Source of the DNA: Endozoicomonadaceae bacterium
Lineage (GTDB): Bacteria; Pseudomonadota; Gammaproteobacteria; Pseudomonadales; Endozoicomonadaceae
Direction of reading: 5' to 3'
NCBI GenBank assembly: GCA_023146365.1
Contig: JAGLCE010000100.1
Coordinates: 1-14,889 of the forward strand
DNA: 14,889 nt
Shown: positions 6,749 to 14,218 of the stretch, piece by piece
Layout: each line of letters opens with the position of its first letter
Position numbering within the stretch: position 1 is the first letter of the stretch
Position numbers and translations under genes: made by a program
The notes under the pieces: generated by a model
Seen by the model: only the letters and a program-made list of their open reading frames with translations
The model's database searches: none
Told to the model about the DNA's origin: nothing

Positions 6749-8074
6749 ATGGAGCAGCGTATGCGTAACGCTCGAACAACGGCTCCTTTCGATCTATCCA
6801 TTGACTCCCTGACCTATGATGGCCGTGGTGTCGGACGGCACAAAGGGCGAGTTGTGTTTGTTTCGAATGCATTACCGGGTGATACGGTGACTGTTAACGT
6901 CGTCAAGCACAAAACGTCTTTATGGGAAGCTGAAATTGATCGTATCATCGCTCCATCCCCTCAGCGTAAGAGACCGAAATGTCCAAAGTATGGGCAGTGT
7001 GGCGGGTGTAGCTTACAGCACATGAACCATTCTGGGCGGTTGGCGGTGTATACCGATCTCATTCTCAGATCATTGAAACGTTTCGCAGCGGTTGAGCCTG
7101 AATCTGTGATGACGCCGTTACAGAGTCCTTCATGGGGTTACCGTCACCGCGCCCGTTTGTCGGTAAGGTGGTTGAACCGGAAGCTGTTGCTTGGTTTTAG
7201 GGCGGCAGGCAGTCATGCCATTATTCCTATTTCCGCCTGCTCCGTTCTGGCGCCTGAGCTTGAGGCACTGCTGCCTGGTCTGGCAGCAACGCTTCAAACG
7301 ATGTCAGACCCTCGGGCTATTTCTCATATTGAGCTGGCAGCAGGGGATCACTGTCGAGGGATCTTGCTACGGACGATGAAATCGTTATCAGAGCAGGATC
7401 AAGATCGTTGGCGGTTACTGGCTCAGGGTGACGCTGCTCATCTATGGTTTGAGCCCTCAGAGCCGGATCAGCGAGTCTGCGCCTATTCGCCGGATGAGTA
7501 CGAATCACTCACCTATCAGTTACCAGAATTTGATGTAAAACTTGCATTTTTGCCGATAGATTTTATTCAGATTAATCCTTATATAAACCGCCAGATGGTG
7601 AGCCAGTCGGTCGAATGGCTGGATATTACCGCAACCGATACCGTGTTGGATCTATTCTGTGGACTCGGTAATTTTACTCTGCCACTGGCTACACGAGCCC
7701 AACAGGTTGTGGGTGTAGAAGGGTTGGTGTCGTTAGTTGAAAAAGGCCGTGAGAATGCGCGCATCAATGGCTTGAACAATGCGACATTCATGCGAGCTGA
7801 CTTGAGTCAGGAGATCATGCTTCAGACGTGGAGTCAAAAGAGCTATGATGCCTGCTTGCTGAATCCACCAAGAACCGGTGCCCGTGACGTGCTTGAGGTT
7901 TTGGCTGATAGACTTCCTGATCGATTGCTGTATATCTCCTGTAACCCAGCCACACTGGCCAGAGATGCTGGTATTCTGAAACAGGTTGGGTACCGTCTGA
8001 CACGCTTGTCTGTGATGGATATGTTCCCTCAAACTGTGCATGTAGAGACCATGGCTTTATTCCTACGAAATTGA
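6749..8074 (+). CDS. rlmD: 23S rRNA (uracil-1939-C5)-methyltransferase RlmD
   Basis: SAM-dependent enzyme methylating U1939 of 23S rRNA (older names RumA, YgcA). The protein has 441 residues against 433 in E. coli. A TRAM RNA-binding domain occupies about 12-68. The 4Fe-4S cysteines are C78, C84 and C87 (CPKYGQCGGC) with C164 in ISACSVL. The SAM-binding motif DLFCGLGNFTLPLA is at 301-314. The catalytic centre shows LLNPPRTGARD (370-380) and YISCNPATLARDAG (395-408), with C398 as the nucleophile. The ATG at 6749 has AGGAG at 6736-6740, eight bases upstream; an in-frame TTG at 6728 would put the ribosome site inside the gene. TACAAT at 6711-6716 is a possible -10 box in the 66-base gap after cysM, so a local promoter is conceivable. 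Confidence 0.95.
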   Translation: MEQRMRNARTTAPFDLSIDSLTYDGRGVGRHKGRVVFVSNALPGDTVTVNVVKHKTSLWEAEIDRIIAPSPQRKRPKCPKYGQCGGCSLQHMNHSGRLAVYTDLILRSLKRFAAVEPESVMTPLQSPSWGYRHRARLSVRWLNRKLLLGFRAAGSHAIIPISACSVLAPELEALLPGLAATLQTMSDPRAISHIELAAGDHCRGILLRTMKSLSEQDQDRWRLLAQGDAAHLWFEPSEPDQRVCAYSPDEYESLTYQLPEFDVKLAFLPIDFIQINPYINRQMVSQSVEWLDITATDTVLDLFCGLGNFTLPLATRAQQVVGVEGLVSLVEKGRENARINGLNNATFMRADLSQEIMLQTWSQKSYDACLLNPPRTGARDVLEVLADRLPDRLLYISCNPATLARDAGILKQVGYRLTRLSVMDMFPQTVHVETMALFLRN

Positions 8075-8161
8075 GTGTGTCGCAACGACGATGCCCCATC
8101 AAGCGATAGTGTATGATTGCTGACAGGTAGTCTCTATTAATAAAAATGAGATGATAAGTAG

Positions 8162-10411
8162 ATGGTCAAAGTCCGAGAAGATCACCCCGTCGATTCCGAA
8201 GGTCGCGTTGACCTTCAGTCTTGGCTCGGACGGCTGAAGCGGCATGTGAATCTCTCTGACGAGCAAGCGATGATAGCTGCCTGTGACATGGCAGTGGCTG
8301 CCGAAAAGAGTCCTGGTAATCCTAGCAGCTGGTCTCAGATGACCAGTACCTTTAATATCGGCATGGAAATGATGGATATTCTAGCCGAACTGAGGCTGGA
8401 TCAGGCATCATTGATTGCTGCGTTACTGTATCGCCCCGTTCGAGAGCAAAAGCTGGCGCTGATTGATGTCCGCGAGCGTTTTGGCGATGAGATTGCCGAG
8501 CTTGTCAAGGGCGTTTTGGGGATGGCGGTCATCGGCGCGATCCAAAATCCGGCTCGTGCTCAGGTGTTGGGGCAGCAACAGGATCAGCTGGATAAAGTTC
8601 GCAAAATGCTGGTCTCCATCGTTGATGATGTTCGGGTAGCCTTGATCAAATTGGCGGAGCGAACGTGTGCCATACGAGCCGTGAAGGGTGCGGATCGTGA
8701 GCGGCGGCAGCGGGTTGCCCGAGAAGTGTTTGAAATCTATGCGCCACTGGCACACCGTCTGGGTATTGGGTACATCAAATGGGAGCTGGAAGATCTCGCA
8801 TTTCGTTACTTGAAGCCACAAGATTATAAAAAAATTGCCAAATGGCTCGATGAAAAACGTCTTGATCGTGAGCAGTATATCTATGATGCCATTAAGCACT
8901 TGCAGGTTGAGCTGCAAACGACCGGTATTGAGGCCGATGTTAACGGTCGAGTTAAGCATATCTACAGTATTTGGCGAAAAATGCGGAGCAAGGGGGTCGA
9001 ATTTCGTAACCTTTATGATATCCGTGCTCTGCGTATCCTGGTTTGCGATGTACGCGACTGTTATGCCTCTCTTGGTGTCGTTCATTCGCTCTGGAACCAT
9101 ATTCCCAAGGAGTTCGATGATTATATTGCGACCCCCAAGGAGAATGGTTATCAGTCACTTCACACTGCGGTGATTGGTCCTGCTGGAAAAACACTGGAGG
9201 TTCAGATTCGCACTTATGCCATGCATGATGAGGCGGAGTTGGGCGTGTGTGCTCACTGGAAGTACAAGGGGGTGGCGACCAAAACTGAAACTGACAGCTA
9301 TGAAGAGAAGCTGAACTGGTTGCGTCAGGTTCTGGAGTGGCAGGAAGAGATAGGGGAAGGCGTGGAAGGCCTCGCTGATCAATGGAAATTGGATGTTGAA
9401 CCTGATCGAGTCTACGTTTTCACGAAGGATGGCCATGTTGTTGACCTGCCTGTCGGCGCAACGCCGGTGGATTTCGCTTATCGTGTTCATACGGAAGTGG
9501 GTAACCGATGCCGAGGTGCCAAGGTCGGTGGCAGGATCGTGCCGTTGAACTATACACTCAAAACGGGTGCTCAGATCGAGATTTTGACTGCGTCAAATGC
9601 AGTGCCGAGTCGAGATTGGCTCAATCAGAACCTCGGTTATATCAAGACTAGTCGCGCCCGTGCCAAGATCGTTAGTTGGTTCCGAAAGCAGAACCAAGGG
9701 TCCAATATTGAGGCTGGCCGTCGCTTTGTTGAGGCAGAGCTCAAGCGTCTGGATATTAATAAAGTGGATCTCCTTGCACTTGCCAAAACCATGAATTTTC
9801 ACGCCGAAGATGACCTTTTCGCAGCCTGTGGTGCCGGTGATATCCGTAGCAGGCAGGTCGTCAATGCCGCTCAGAGCCAGATAGAGTCGAAAGAGTCGAA
9901 AGAGTCGGCCGTTTTTGAGTTGCGCACTCTGCCTTCATCTCAACCCCATCGCAAAGAAGGAGATGTCACGATTCATGGTGTGGGTAATCTGTTGACGCAG
10001 ATGGCCGGCTGTTGTCACCCACTGCCCGGTGATCCGATCATTGGCTATATAACCGTGGGGCGTGGTGTGACGATTCATCGTGCAGATTGCGGCAATGCAC
10101 TGCAGTTGCAGGAGCAAGAGTCAGATCGGCTGATTGAAGTTAGCTGGGGCGAGGACAAACAATATACCTATCCTGTTGAAATCCATATTTTGGCTTATGA
10201 CCGTTCTGGGTTGCTACGGGATGTCACGGTGGTGCTGGCTAATGAACAGGCCAATGTTCTGGATCTGAATATTCAAATGTTGAAAAACGATAATATTGCC
10301 AAAATACTGTTGACGATCGAAATTGCGACACTGAATGATCTTGGTCGTATACTCGCAAAAATTCATCAGCTAGCCAATGTGATTGAGGCGCGCCGAAACC
10401 GCAAGGTATGA
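8162..10411 (+). CDS. relA: GTP pyrophosphokinase RelA, (p)ppGpp synthetase
   Basis: Ribosome-associated enzyme that makes pppGpp/ppGpp from GTP/GDP and ATP when uncharged tRNA is in the A site. The protein has 749 residues, close to E. coli RelA (744). Domains in order: a degenerate hydrolase (HD) domain at about 30-200, in which the metal-binding His-Asp pair is missing (YRPVREQ at 90-96 stands there); the synthetase domain at about 235-365, with GRVKHIYSIWRK (262-273), EFDDYIATPKENGYQS (317-332) and HWKYKG; a TGS domain at about 410-475; a helical region; a zinc-finger domain with GCCHPLPGD (616-624) and C643; and an ACT domain from about 668. Loss of hydrolase residues marks RelA rather than SpoT. 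ATG 8162 follows only a weak ribosome site. A 9-base tandem repeat encodes ESKESKES at 575-582. Confidence 0.97.
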   Translation: MVKVREDHPVDSEGRVDLQSWLGRLKRHVNLSDEQAMIAACDMAVAAEKSPGNPSSWSQMTSTFNIGMEMMDILAELRLDQASLIAALLYRPVREQKLALIDVRERFGDEIAELVKGVLGMAVIGAIQNPARAQVLGQQQDQLDKVRKMLVSIVDDVRVALIKLAERTCAIRAVKGADRERRQRVAREVFEIYAPLAHRLGIGYIKWELEDLAFRYLKPQDYKKIAKWLDEKRLDREQYIYDAIKHLQVELQTTGIEADVNGRVKHIYSIWRKMRSKGVEFRNLYDIRALRILVCDVRDCYASLGVVHSLWNHIPKEFDDYIATPKENGYQSLHTAVIGPAGKTLEVQIRTYAMHDEAELGVCAHWKYKGVATKTETDSYEEKLNWLRQVLEWQEEIGEGVEGLADQWKLDVEPDRVYVFTKDGHVVDLPVGATPVDFAYRVHTEVGNRCRGAKVGGRIVPLNYTLKTGAQIEILTASNAVPSRDWLNQNLGYIKTSRARAKIVSWFRKQNQGSNIEAGRRFVEAELKRLDINKVDLLALAKTMNFHAEDDLFAACGAGDIRSRQVVNAAQSQIESKESKESAVFELRTLPSSQPHRKEGDVTIHGVGNLLTQMAGCCHPLPGDPIIGYITVGRGVTIHRADCGNALQLQEQESDRLIEVSWGEDKQYTYPVEIHILAYDRSGLLRDVTVVLANEQANVLDLNIQMLKNDNIAKILLTIEIATLNDLGRILAKIHQLANVIEARRNRKV
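9884..9907 (+). repeat. 9-base tandem repeat inside relA
   Basis: The unit GAGTCGAAA occurs at 9884-9892 and 9893-9901, followed by a partial copy GAGTCG at 9902-9907. It is in frame and encodes ESKESKES in the linker before the RelA zinc-finger domain. Slippage would add or remove three residues without breaking the frame. Confidence 0.85.
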
Positions 10412-10414
10412 TCG

Positions 10415-11236
10415 ATGGCTCAATATACTCTGGAAAACCTTTTGCAACTGATGCTTCGTCTTCGTGATCCGGAGACTGGCTGTTCTTGGGATATTAGGCA
10501 GGACTTCGCCAGTATTGCGCCTTATACCGTGGAAGAGGCGCACGAGGTGGCGGACGCCATTGCCCGTTCGAATTATGCGCATCTTCAGGAAGAGCTGGGG
10601 GACCTGCTGTTTCAGGTGGTCTTTCATGCATGTATGGCGGAAGAACTGTCGTTGTTTGATTTTTACGGCGTTCTGGATGGGCTGGTGGAAAAACTGCTTC
10701 GTCGACACCCTCATGTCTTTCCGGATGGTACACTGAACTCGACTCGCTCTGCTGCTGATACAGTGAGCGAGACGGAGGTCAATCGACGTTGGCAGGAGAT
10801 CAAACGATGGGAGAAGCACTCTTCTGGTAAAGATCAATCACAAGGTCTGTTTGACGATATACCGACGTCACTTCCTGCGTTAAAAAGTGCTCAGGCTATT
10901 CAAGAAAAGGCCGCGGAACAAGGATTTGACTGGCCGGATATCGCGCCTGTCTTTGCCAAGTTGCGAGAGGAAATGGATGAGTTGGAGGAGGCTTGGAATA
11001 GTGGTGATCAAGCAGCAGTGCGGGATGAAGCCGGTGATCTGCTATTTAGTTGCGTTAATCTGGCACGTTATGTCGGGAGTGATGCGGAACAGTCTCTGTT
11101 AGGCGCTAATCACAAATTCAAGCGGCGATTTTCTTATATAGAGTCACGCATGTTGGAGATGGGGAGACGGGTGCAAGAGGGTTCCTTGGCCGAGCTGGAT
11201 GCACTCTGGGATGAGTCGAAGCGTGCAGGGTTGTAA
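10415..11236 (+). CDS. mazG: Nucleoside triphosphate pyrophosphohydrolase MazG
   Basis: All-alpha NTP pyrophosphatase hydrolysing (d)NTPs to NMP and pyrophosphate; in E. coli it also lowers ppGpp indirectly. The protein has 273 residues (E. coli 263) with the normal two MazG domains. The metal-binding pattern ExxE...ExxD appears twice: E40-E41/E44 with E60/D63 in LQEELGDLLFQ, and E185-E186/E189 with E205/D208 in RDEAGDLLFS. The N-terminal RLRDPETGCSWD matches the family, with Ser25 where Pro is more common. The start lies three bases after the relA stop, with AAGG at 10403-10406 inside the relA end, implying translational coupling. Unlike E. coli, no mazEF toxin-antitoxin pair sits between relA and mazG. 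Confidence 0.95.
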   Translation: MAQYTLENLLQLMLRLRDPETGCSWDIRQDFASIAPYTVEEAHEVADAIARSNYAHLQEELGDLLFQVVFHACMAEELSLFDFYGVLDGLVEKLLRRHPHVFPDGTLNSTRSAADTVSETEVNRRWQEIKRWEKHSSGKDQSQGLFDDIPTSLPALKSAQAIQEKAAEQGFDWPDIAPVFAKLREEMDELEEAWNSGDQAAVRDEAGDLLFSCVNLARYVGSDAEQSLLGANHKFKRRFSYIESRMLEMGRRVQEGSLAELDALWDESKRAGL

Positions 11237-11246
11237 TGCTAGTGGC

Positions 11247-11279
11247 TGGACGTTAAACGGCAGATGTTTAAGGCGTCCA
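11247..11279. terminator. Stem-loop after mazG
   Basis: TGGACG (11247-11252) pairs with CGTCCA (11274-11279) and TTAAAC (11253-11258) with GTTTAA (11266-11271), with a two-base GG bulge and a 7-base loop. This gives 12 paired bases starting 10 bases after the mazG stop. No T run follows on either side, so it may be a factor-assisted terminator or an RNA-stability hairpin ending the cysM-mazG transcript. Confidence 0.45.
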
Positions 11280-11325
11280 TCCTCTCCGATCTCATTGTTC
11301 TGATTGGGTGTTGCTTAATACGACG

Positions 11326-11649
11326 CTAAAGCTTCCGATTATTTACCTGTTCCCGTGCCAGCAGGCCAATAATGATACTAGCAGAACACGCAAATAGATC
11401 TGACATATGCTCTGCCAATGCTTCGTTTATAATATCGATTTGTTGTTTATCAAGATTAGTGTGAACCGGTATCTCCATTTGTGACTCAAACTTGTTTGTT
11501 AAATAAGGGTGAACAGAGCGGTAACTGTTGAGAACGCTAGCGATCTCTTCCTTGCTGAGTCCCGTTTTTTCGCCGATTTTGCGAACAAATTTATCGACAA
11601 TGTCAGTTTTTTTGGTATTTGAACCTGGAAATTCGAGAATGACGCCCAT
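11326..11649 (-). CDS. Small protein of unknown function, 107 residues
   Basis: I do not recognise this gene. The frame is open further upstream (to 11712), but the ATG at 11649 is preferred because GGAGG lies on the minus strand at 11658-11662, about eight bases before it; the upstream extension is Cys-rich and unlike protein of this type. The product begins MGVILEFPG and contains a Lys-rich helical segment (TGLSKEEIASVLNSYR) that could be read as helix-turn-helix-like, though this is weak. Near the C-terminus a hydrophobic run (LFACSASIIIGLLA) could be one membrane segment or a buried helix. It is alone on the minus strand between mazG and the ankyrin gene, where the AT-rich accessory region begins. 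Ribosome site and continuous frame argue that it is real. Confidence 0.6.
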   Translation of the reverse strand: MGVILEFPGSNTKKTDIVDKFVRKIGEKTGLSKEEIASVLNSYRSVHPYLTNKFESQMEIPVHTNLDKQQIDIINEALAEHMSDLFACSASIIIGLLAREQVNNRKL

Positions 11650-12118
11650 GTAGCAGATCCTCCATTTACATACATATCTTGCAGTATGTGAGCAAGTACA
11701 TGATTTTGGCAAGTTGATTGTTAGATTAATGGGGTGTTAGTCAGTGACTGGGCGTGCGAGAAACACTCAATATTCGCTCGATATCGTTATCAAATAGCAG
11801 TCTGTGTCGGTTGTTGTGGGAATCCAGGGGCAAAACAGCACACATGAATACTGGAGTACGAGGCCCACAAGAAAGTGGAGTTTGCCTGACGAGGTTTGGC
11901 TAAATCCAGATAGCTCTGTTACTGATCAATTAAAGACAGCAGTTTGAGTGGAGGCAACAACTATGTTGATAAACACCACACTGTATAGGAAAGTAAAATG
12001 CAAAATAAAGTGAACTTTTTGTTTTAATATCAATCTAAAAAAGATATAGGGTTTAGAATAAATAATTCAAGAGTATATCGTAATTAGTTATTGAATTTAT
12101 CAGTATGGAGGATTATGC
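11650..12118. other. Intergenic region before the ankyrin gene
   Basis: No firm gene is visible in this 469-base stretch. AGTCAGTGACT at 11739-11749 is a short odd palindrome. A 16-codon ORF at 11963-12013 has GGAGG before it but is too short to call. From about 11930 the sequence is strongly AT-rich, which suggests foreign DNA and could hold the promoter of the ankyrin gene, but no convincing -35/-10 pair stands out. Confidence 0.5.
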
Positions 12119-13495
12119 ATGATTAATAGTAAATTTACTTTTTGTCAGCGGGTTTTGGTTTTCATAGAAGAACCAAATTGGGAACATCTAGCAGCTATAT
12201 TTAGTGGAAAATATGTTATAAGCACTGATGCTGACATAGATCTTCTTATTTCAGTACGTGCTGACCGAATAAATAAAAATGGGCCTTTTTTCAAGAACAT
12301 AAAAGATCGAATTGTATCTATTTTTAAAAAGACTAATAGCTCACAGAAAATTGATTCAGAGTCAATCACCGCTGCTAAAATTGAGTCTGAGTCAATCACC
12401 GCTGCTAAGTGTGGAGATATTAAATTAATTAAAAAACTTGTTAATATGAAAAAGTATGATCCGCATTGTTTGGATGAAAATAGGAACAATCCCTTACATT
12501 GTGCCATCGCACATGGGCATTTAGAGATAGTGAAGTATCTTCTTGAGCATTGTGCTAACAAACATAACTATGATAAAAGTGAAGTAAATGGAAAAACCGT
12601 TCTCCATATCGCTGCTGAACATGGACGTTTAGAGATAATGAAATATTTGGTAGAGAATAGACCTGTAAATAGAGGACTTTCATTGGAATTTTGGCATAAT
12701 GCTAGGGGTACAACACCCTTTTTTGTCGCCGCCGAATTTGGACATCTAGAAGTAATGAAGTATTGGATTAGTGTATTTAGTGATACTGATGTCAATGAGA
12801 CATCTTATGATAGAATACTGAATATTCTCACTGAAAGCAGTAGAAACGGGCATTTAGAAGTCGTTAAATTTTTAATTAGTTTGAATGCGGATGTCAATGC
12901 TCTAAAGTGTTCTTATAGCTCCCCTATAGAAGAAGCGATTTATAAATGTCATTATGAAGTGGTCAAATGCCTACTCGAAAATGGTTCCGCGATAATCATA
13001 ATAAAACCTCAGGAAATATACCATCCGATTCCGATAGTCATCTGCTGCCTCCAGCTTGCCATCGCTCAATTATCTAGTAATAAAGCGAACGAACAATCCT
13101 TTGAAGTATTCAAAATACTACTTGATAATAGCACCTTAGATATAATTAATTCGGTGAACTGGGAAGAACGCACCGCTCTCTCTATGGCTTCAGAATGTGG
13201 GAATATTGAAGTGGTTAAATGCTTATTGAATAAGGGAGTTCAGGTTGACGATGGTAATGATTTGTTTTACAATGATGGTCCCCCCCTCTATTACGCCATC
13301 ATTGCTGATAACCTTGAAATGGTTGAACTTTTACTTAAGAGTGGCGCTAGTACTATGCCTGCTATATTCATTGACGATGATTATGAGGAAAGTACGTTAC
13401 TAGATATTGCTACAAAGCTTAATCGTACAAACTCTCAGAAGATAGTGGAACTTCTCATTAAATATGGTGCACAACCAGTTCCGATTAGTCGTTGA
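12119..13495 (+). CDS. Ankyrin-repeat protein, 458 residues
   Basis: Protein built mainly of ankyrin repeats, modules that bind other proteins. Residues 1-80 form a non-repeat N-terminal part without signal peptide or recognised domain. About nine or ten repeats follow from residue 94; clear ones begin near 122 (NRNNPLHCAIAHGHLEIVKYLLE), 158, 197, 240, 267, 350, 387 and 425, with intervening ones diverged. The typical hallmarks are the TPLH-like turn, the AAxxGHLE motif and the VKYLL helix. No transmembrane segment or catalytic domain is visible. GGAGG at 12107-12111 lies seven bases before the ATG. Codon use is far more AT-rich than in the core genes, which suggests horizontal transfer. In host-associated bacteria such proteins can be secreted effectors, but nothing here shows secretion; a cytoplasmic binding or toxin-immunity role is equally open. 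Confidence 0.9.
   Translation: MINSKFTFCQRVLVFIEEPNWEHLAAIFSGKYVISTDADIDLLISVRADRINKNGPFFKNIKDRIVSIFKKTNSSQKIDSESITAAKIESESITAAKCGDIKLIKKLVNMKKYDPHCLDENRNNPLHCAIAHGHLEIVKYLLEHCANKHNYDKSEVNGKTVLHIAAEHGRLEIMKYLVENRPVNRGLSLEFWHNARGTTPFFVAAEFGHLEVMKYWISVFSDTDVNETSYDRILNILTESSRNGHLEVVKFLISLNADVNALKCSYSSPIEEAIYKCHYEVVKCLLENGSAIIIIKPQEIYHPIPIVICCLQLAIAQLSSNKANEQSFEVFKILLDNSTLDIINSVNWEERTALSMASECGNIEVVKCLLNKGVQVDDGNDLFYNDGPPLYYAIIADNLEMVELLLKSGASTMPAIFIDDDYEESTLLDIATKLNRTNSQKIVELLIKYGAQPVPISR
12350..12409 (+). repeat. 30-base in-frame tandem duplication in the ankyrin gene
   Basis: Two adjacent 30-base units, 12350-12379 and 12380-12409, match at 27 of 30 positions. They encode IDSESITAAK followed by IESESITAAK (residues 78-97), just before the first ankyrin repeat. 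This looks like a recent slippage or unequal-crossing duplication lengthening the capping helix. Confidence 0.88.
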
Positions 13496-13603
13496 CAAAA
13501 AATAGTGGAATCTGTGTTAATAAACTCACGGTCGACTAACAGCCAATGTGAGATCACTTATGACTAAAAACCGTTGCTATGTTAAACGGAGAAGTGTGAA
13601 TTA

Positions 13604-13616
13604 AGTGTCAGACACT
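13604..13616. repeat. Short perfect palindrome AGTGTCAGACACT
   Basis: A 13-base odd palindrome stands alone 108 bases after the ankyrin gene. TGTCAG-type words recur near 14787 and 14816. It could be a binding site or a remnant of a mobile-element end. No gene is attached to it. Confidence 0.35.
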
Positions 13617-13740
13617 ATTCTGGGTGACAGGTTGGGATGACAGAGGTTAATGGATATTGCTAGACAGTATGCATGCCAATGTTGAAGCGTGTGAACGAAA
13701 AATATCACCAAGACCCAGAGAATACAATACAATTAAGGCT

Positions 13741-13776
13741 TGAATTATGAATTGGTAAGGTGTGAATTATGAATTG
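13741..13776 (+). repeat. 14-base direct repeat at the rhodanese start
   Basis: TGAATTATGAATTG occurs at 13741-13754 and again at 13763-13776, a period of 22 bases. Each copy contains ATGAAT. The first reads ATG AAT TGG TAA; the second is the apparent rhodanese start, ATG AAT TGA. The duplication therefore covers the start region of the broken gene. Confidence 0.8.
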
Positions 13777-13990
13777 AAAAACATTTGGTAATATTTTACT
13801 TTTGCTGGTGGCAATGTGCTTTAGCTCATTGTCAAATGCCGATACTGTTTGGATTGATGTGCGAAGCGTAGCCGAGCACAGTATTGACAATATAGAAGGG
13901 GATGTTCGCATTTATCATGGAGATATTGTTCAAGAAGTTATTCAAATGTTTCCAAATAAAAGTACAGAAATTCACTTATCTTGTCGATAA
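13769..13990 (+). pseudogene. Decayed periplasmic rhodanese-like protein
   Basis: Reading from ATG 13769 through an in-frame TGA at codon 3 (13775-13777) gives KTFGNILLLLVAMCFSSLSNA, a good Sec signal peptide with a likely cut after SNA, then DTVWIDVRSVAEHSIDNIEG. This matches small secreted PspE-type rhodaneses: the VWIDVR strand, a Glu-His segment, and at the end IHLSCR, where the family has its catalytic Cys-Arg loop. The frame stops right after that Arg, so the rest of the active-site loop and the C-terminal part are missing. AAGG at 13756-13760 is a plausible ribosome site. An intact frame begins only at TTG 13802, leaving a signal too short to be convincing. I infer a pseudogene with at least two lesions; a truncated product from the TTG is possible but would lack a complete active site. 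Confidence 0.65.
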
Positions 13991-14032
13991 GTAAAAATGC
14001 CTAAGTGAACAAGTAAAGATGCATAAGTGAAT
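13989..14032 (+). repeat. 22-base imperfect tandem duplication after the rhodanese remnant
   Basis: Units at 13989-14010 and 14011-14032 match at 19 of 22 positions, both starting AAGTAAA and containing TAAGTGAA. The first unit overlaps the rhodanese stop codon. The period equals that of the repeat at the start of the same gene (22 bases), although the sequences differ. Confidence 0.82.
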
Positions 14033-14063
14033 CAGTGAGAATTTCAAACAGACACAAAAAATG

Positions 14064-14157
14064 TAACAAGTTTATCAACGACGCTACTTCGGGCTGGACA
14101 GCTTTGAGCGTGGCTTTGCCACAAGGTTGCCCATTATAAAGGCGTTATACGTTAGAT
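14064..14157 (+). other. Integron attC-like recombination site
   Basis: The left end TAACAAG (14064-14070) and the right end AAGGCGTTA (14139-14147) are typical attC termini. TAAC (14064-14067) pairs with GTTA (14144-14147), and after a 3-base spacer on each side TTTAT (14071-14075) pairs with ATAAA (14136-14140), mimicking the R and L boxes. Further in, GGGC (14091-14094) can pair with GCCC (14129-14132), and GTGGC-TTT-GCCAC (14110-14122) forms the apex. The central CTTCGGGCTGGACAGC resembles long attC sites of environmental cassettes as I recall them. A second box, GTTAGAT at 14151-14157, also fits GTTRRRY. The left R box is not a strict RYYYAAC. No integrase or further clear attC is in the window, so this would be a lone site. 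Confidence 0.6.
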
Positions 14158-14218
14158 AAATCAAATGGTAAGTGTTAAATAAGTACCATTCCACAACCAA
14201 AACAAGGAAAAGTTAAAA

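Noticed and set aside
8423..9100. 225-codon minus-strand ORF inside relA
   Set aside because: It lies wholly opposite the unmistakable RelA frame, has no ribosome site or family resemblance, and long antisense frames are common opposite GC-balanced coding DNA.
12145..12561. 138-codon minus-strand ORF opposite the ankyrin gene
   Set aside because: Shadow frame; the plus strand has clear ankyrin repeats and a ribosome site.
13537..13584. Second attC-like pair, TAACA at 13537 and a GTTAAAC box at 13581
   Set aside because: Only the outer four to five bases pair; no L-box pairing or apex stem follows, so it is likely chance.
13769..13800. Selenocysteine reading of the TGA at codon 3 of the rhodanese
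   Set aside because: The TGA is in the signal peptide, not at an active site, and no convincing stem-loop of the required type follows; decay is simpler.
13741..14032. CRISPR array
   Set aside because: Only two copies of each short repeat, without regular unique spacers and with no cas genes.
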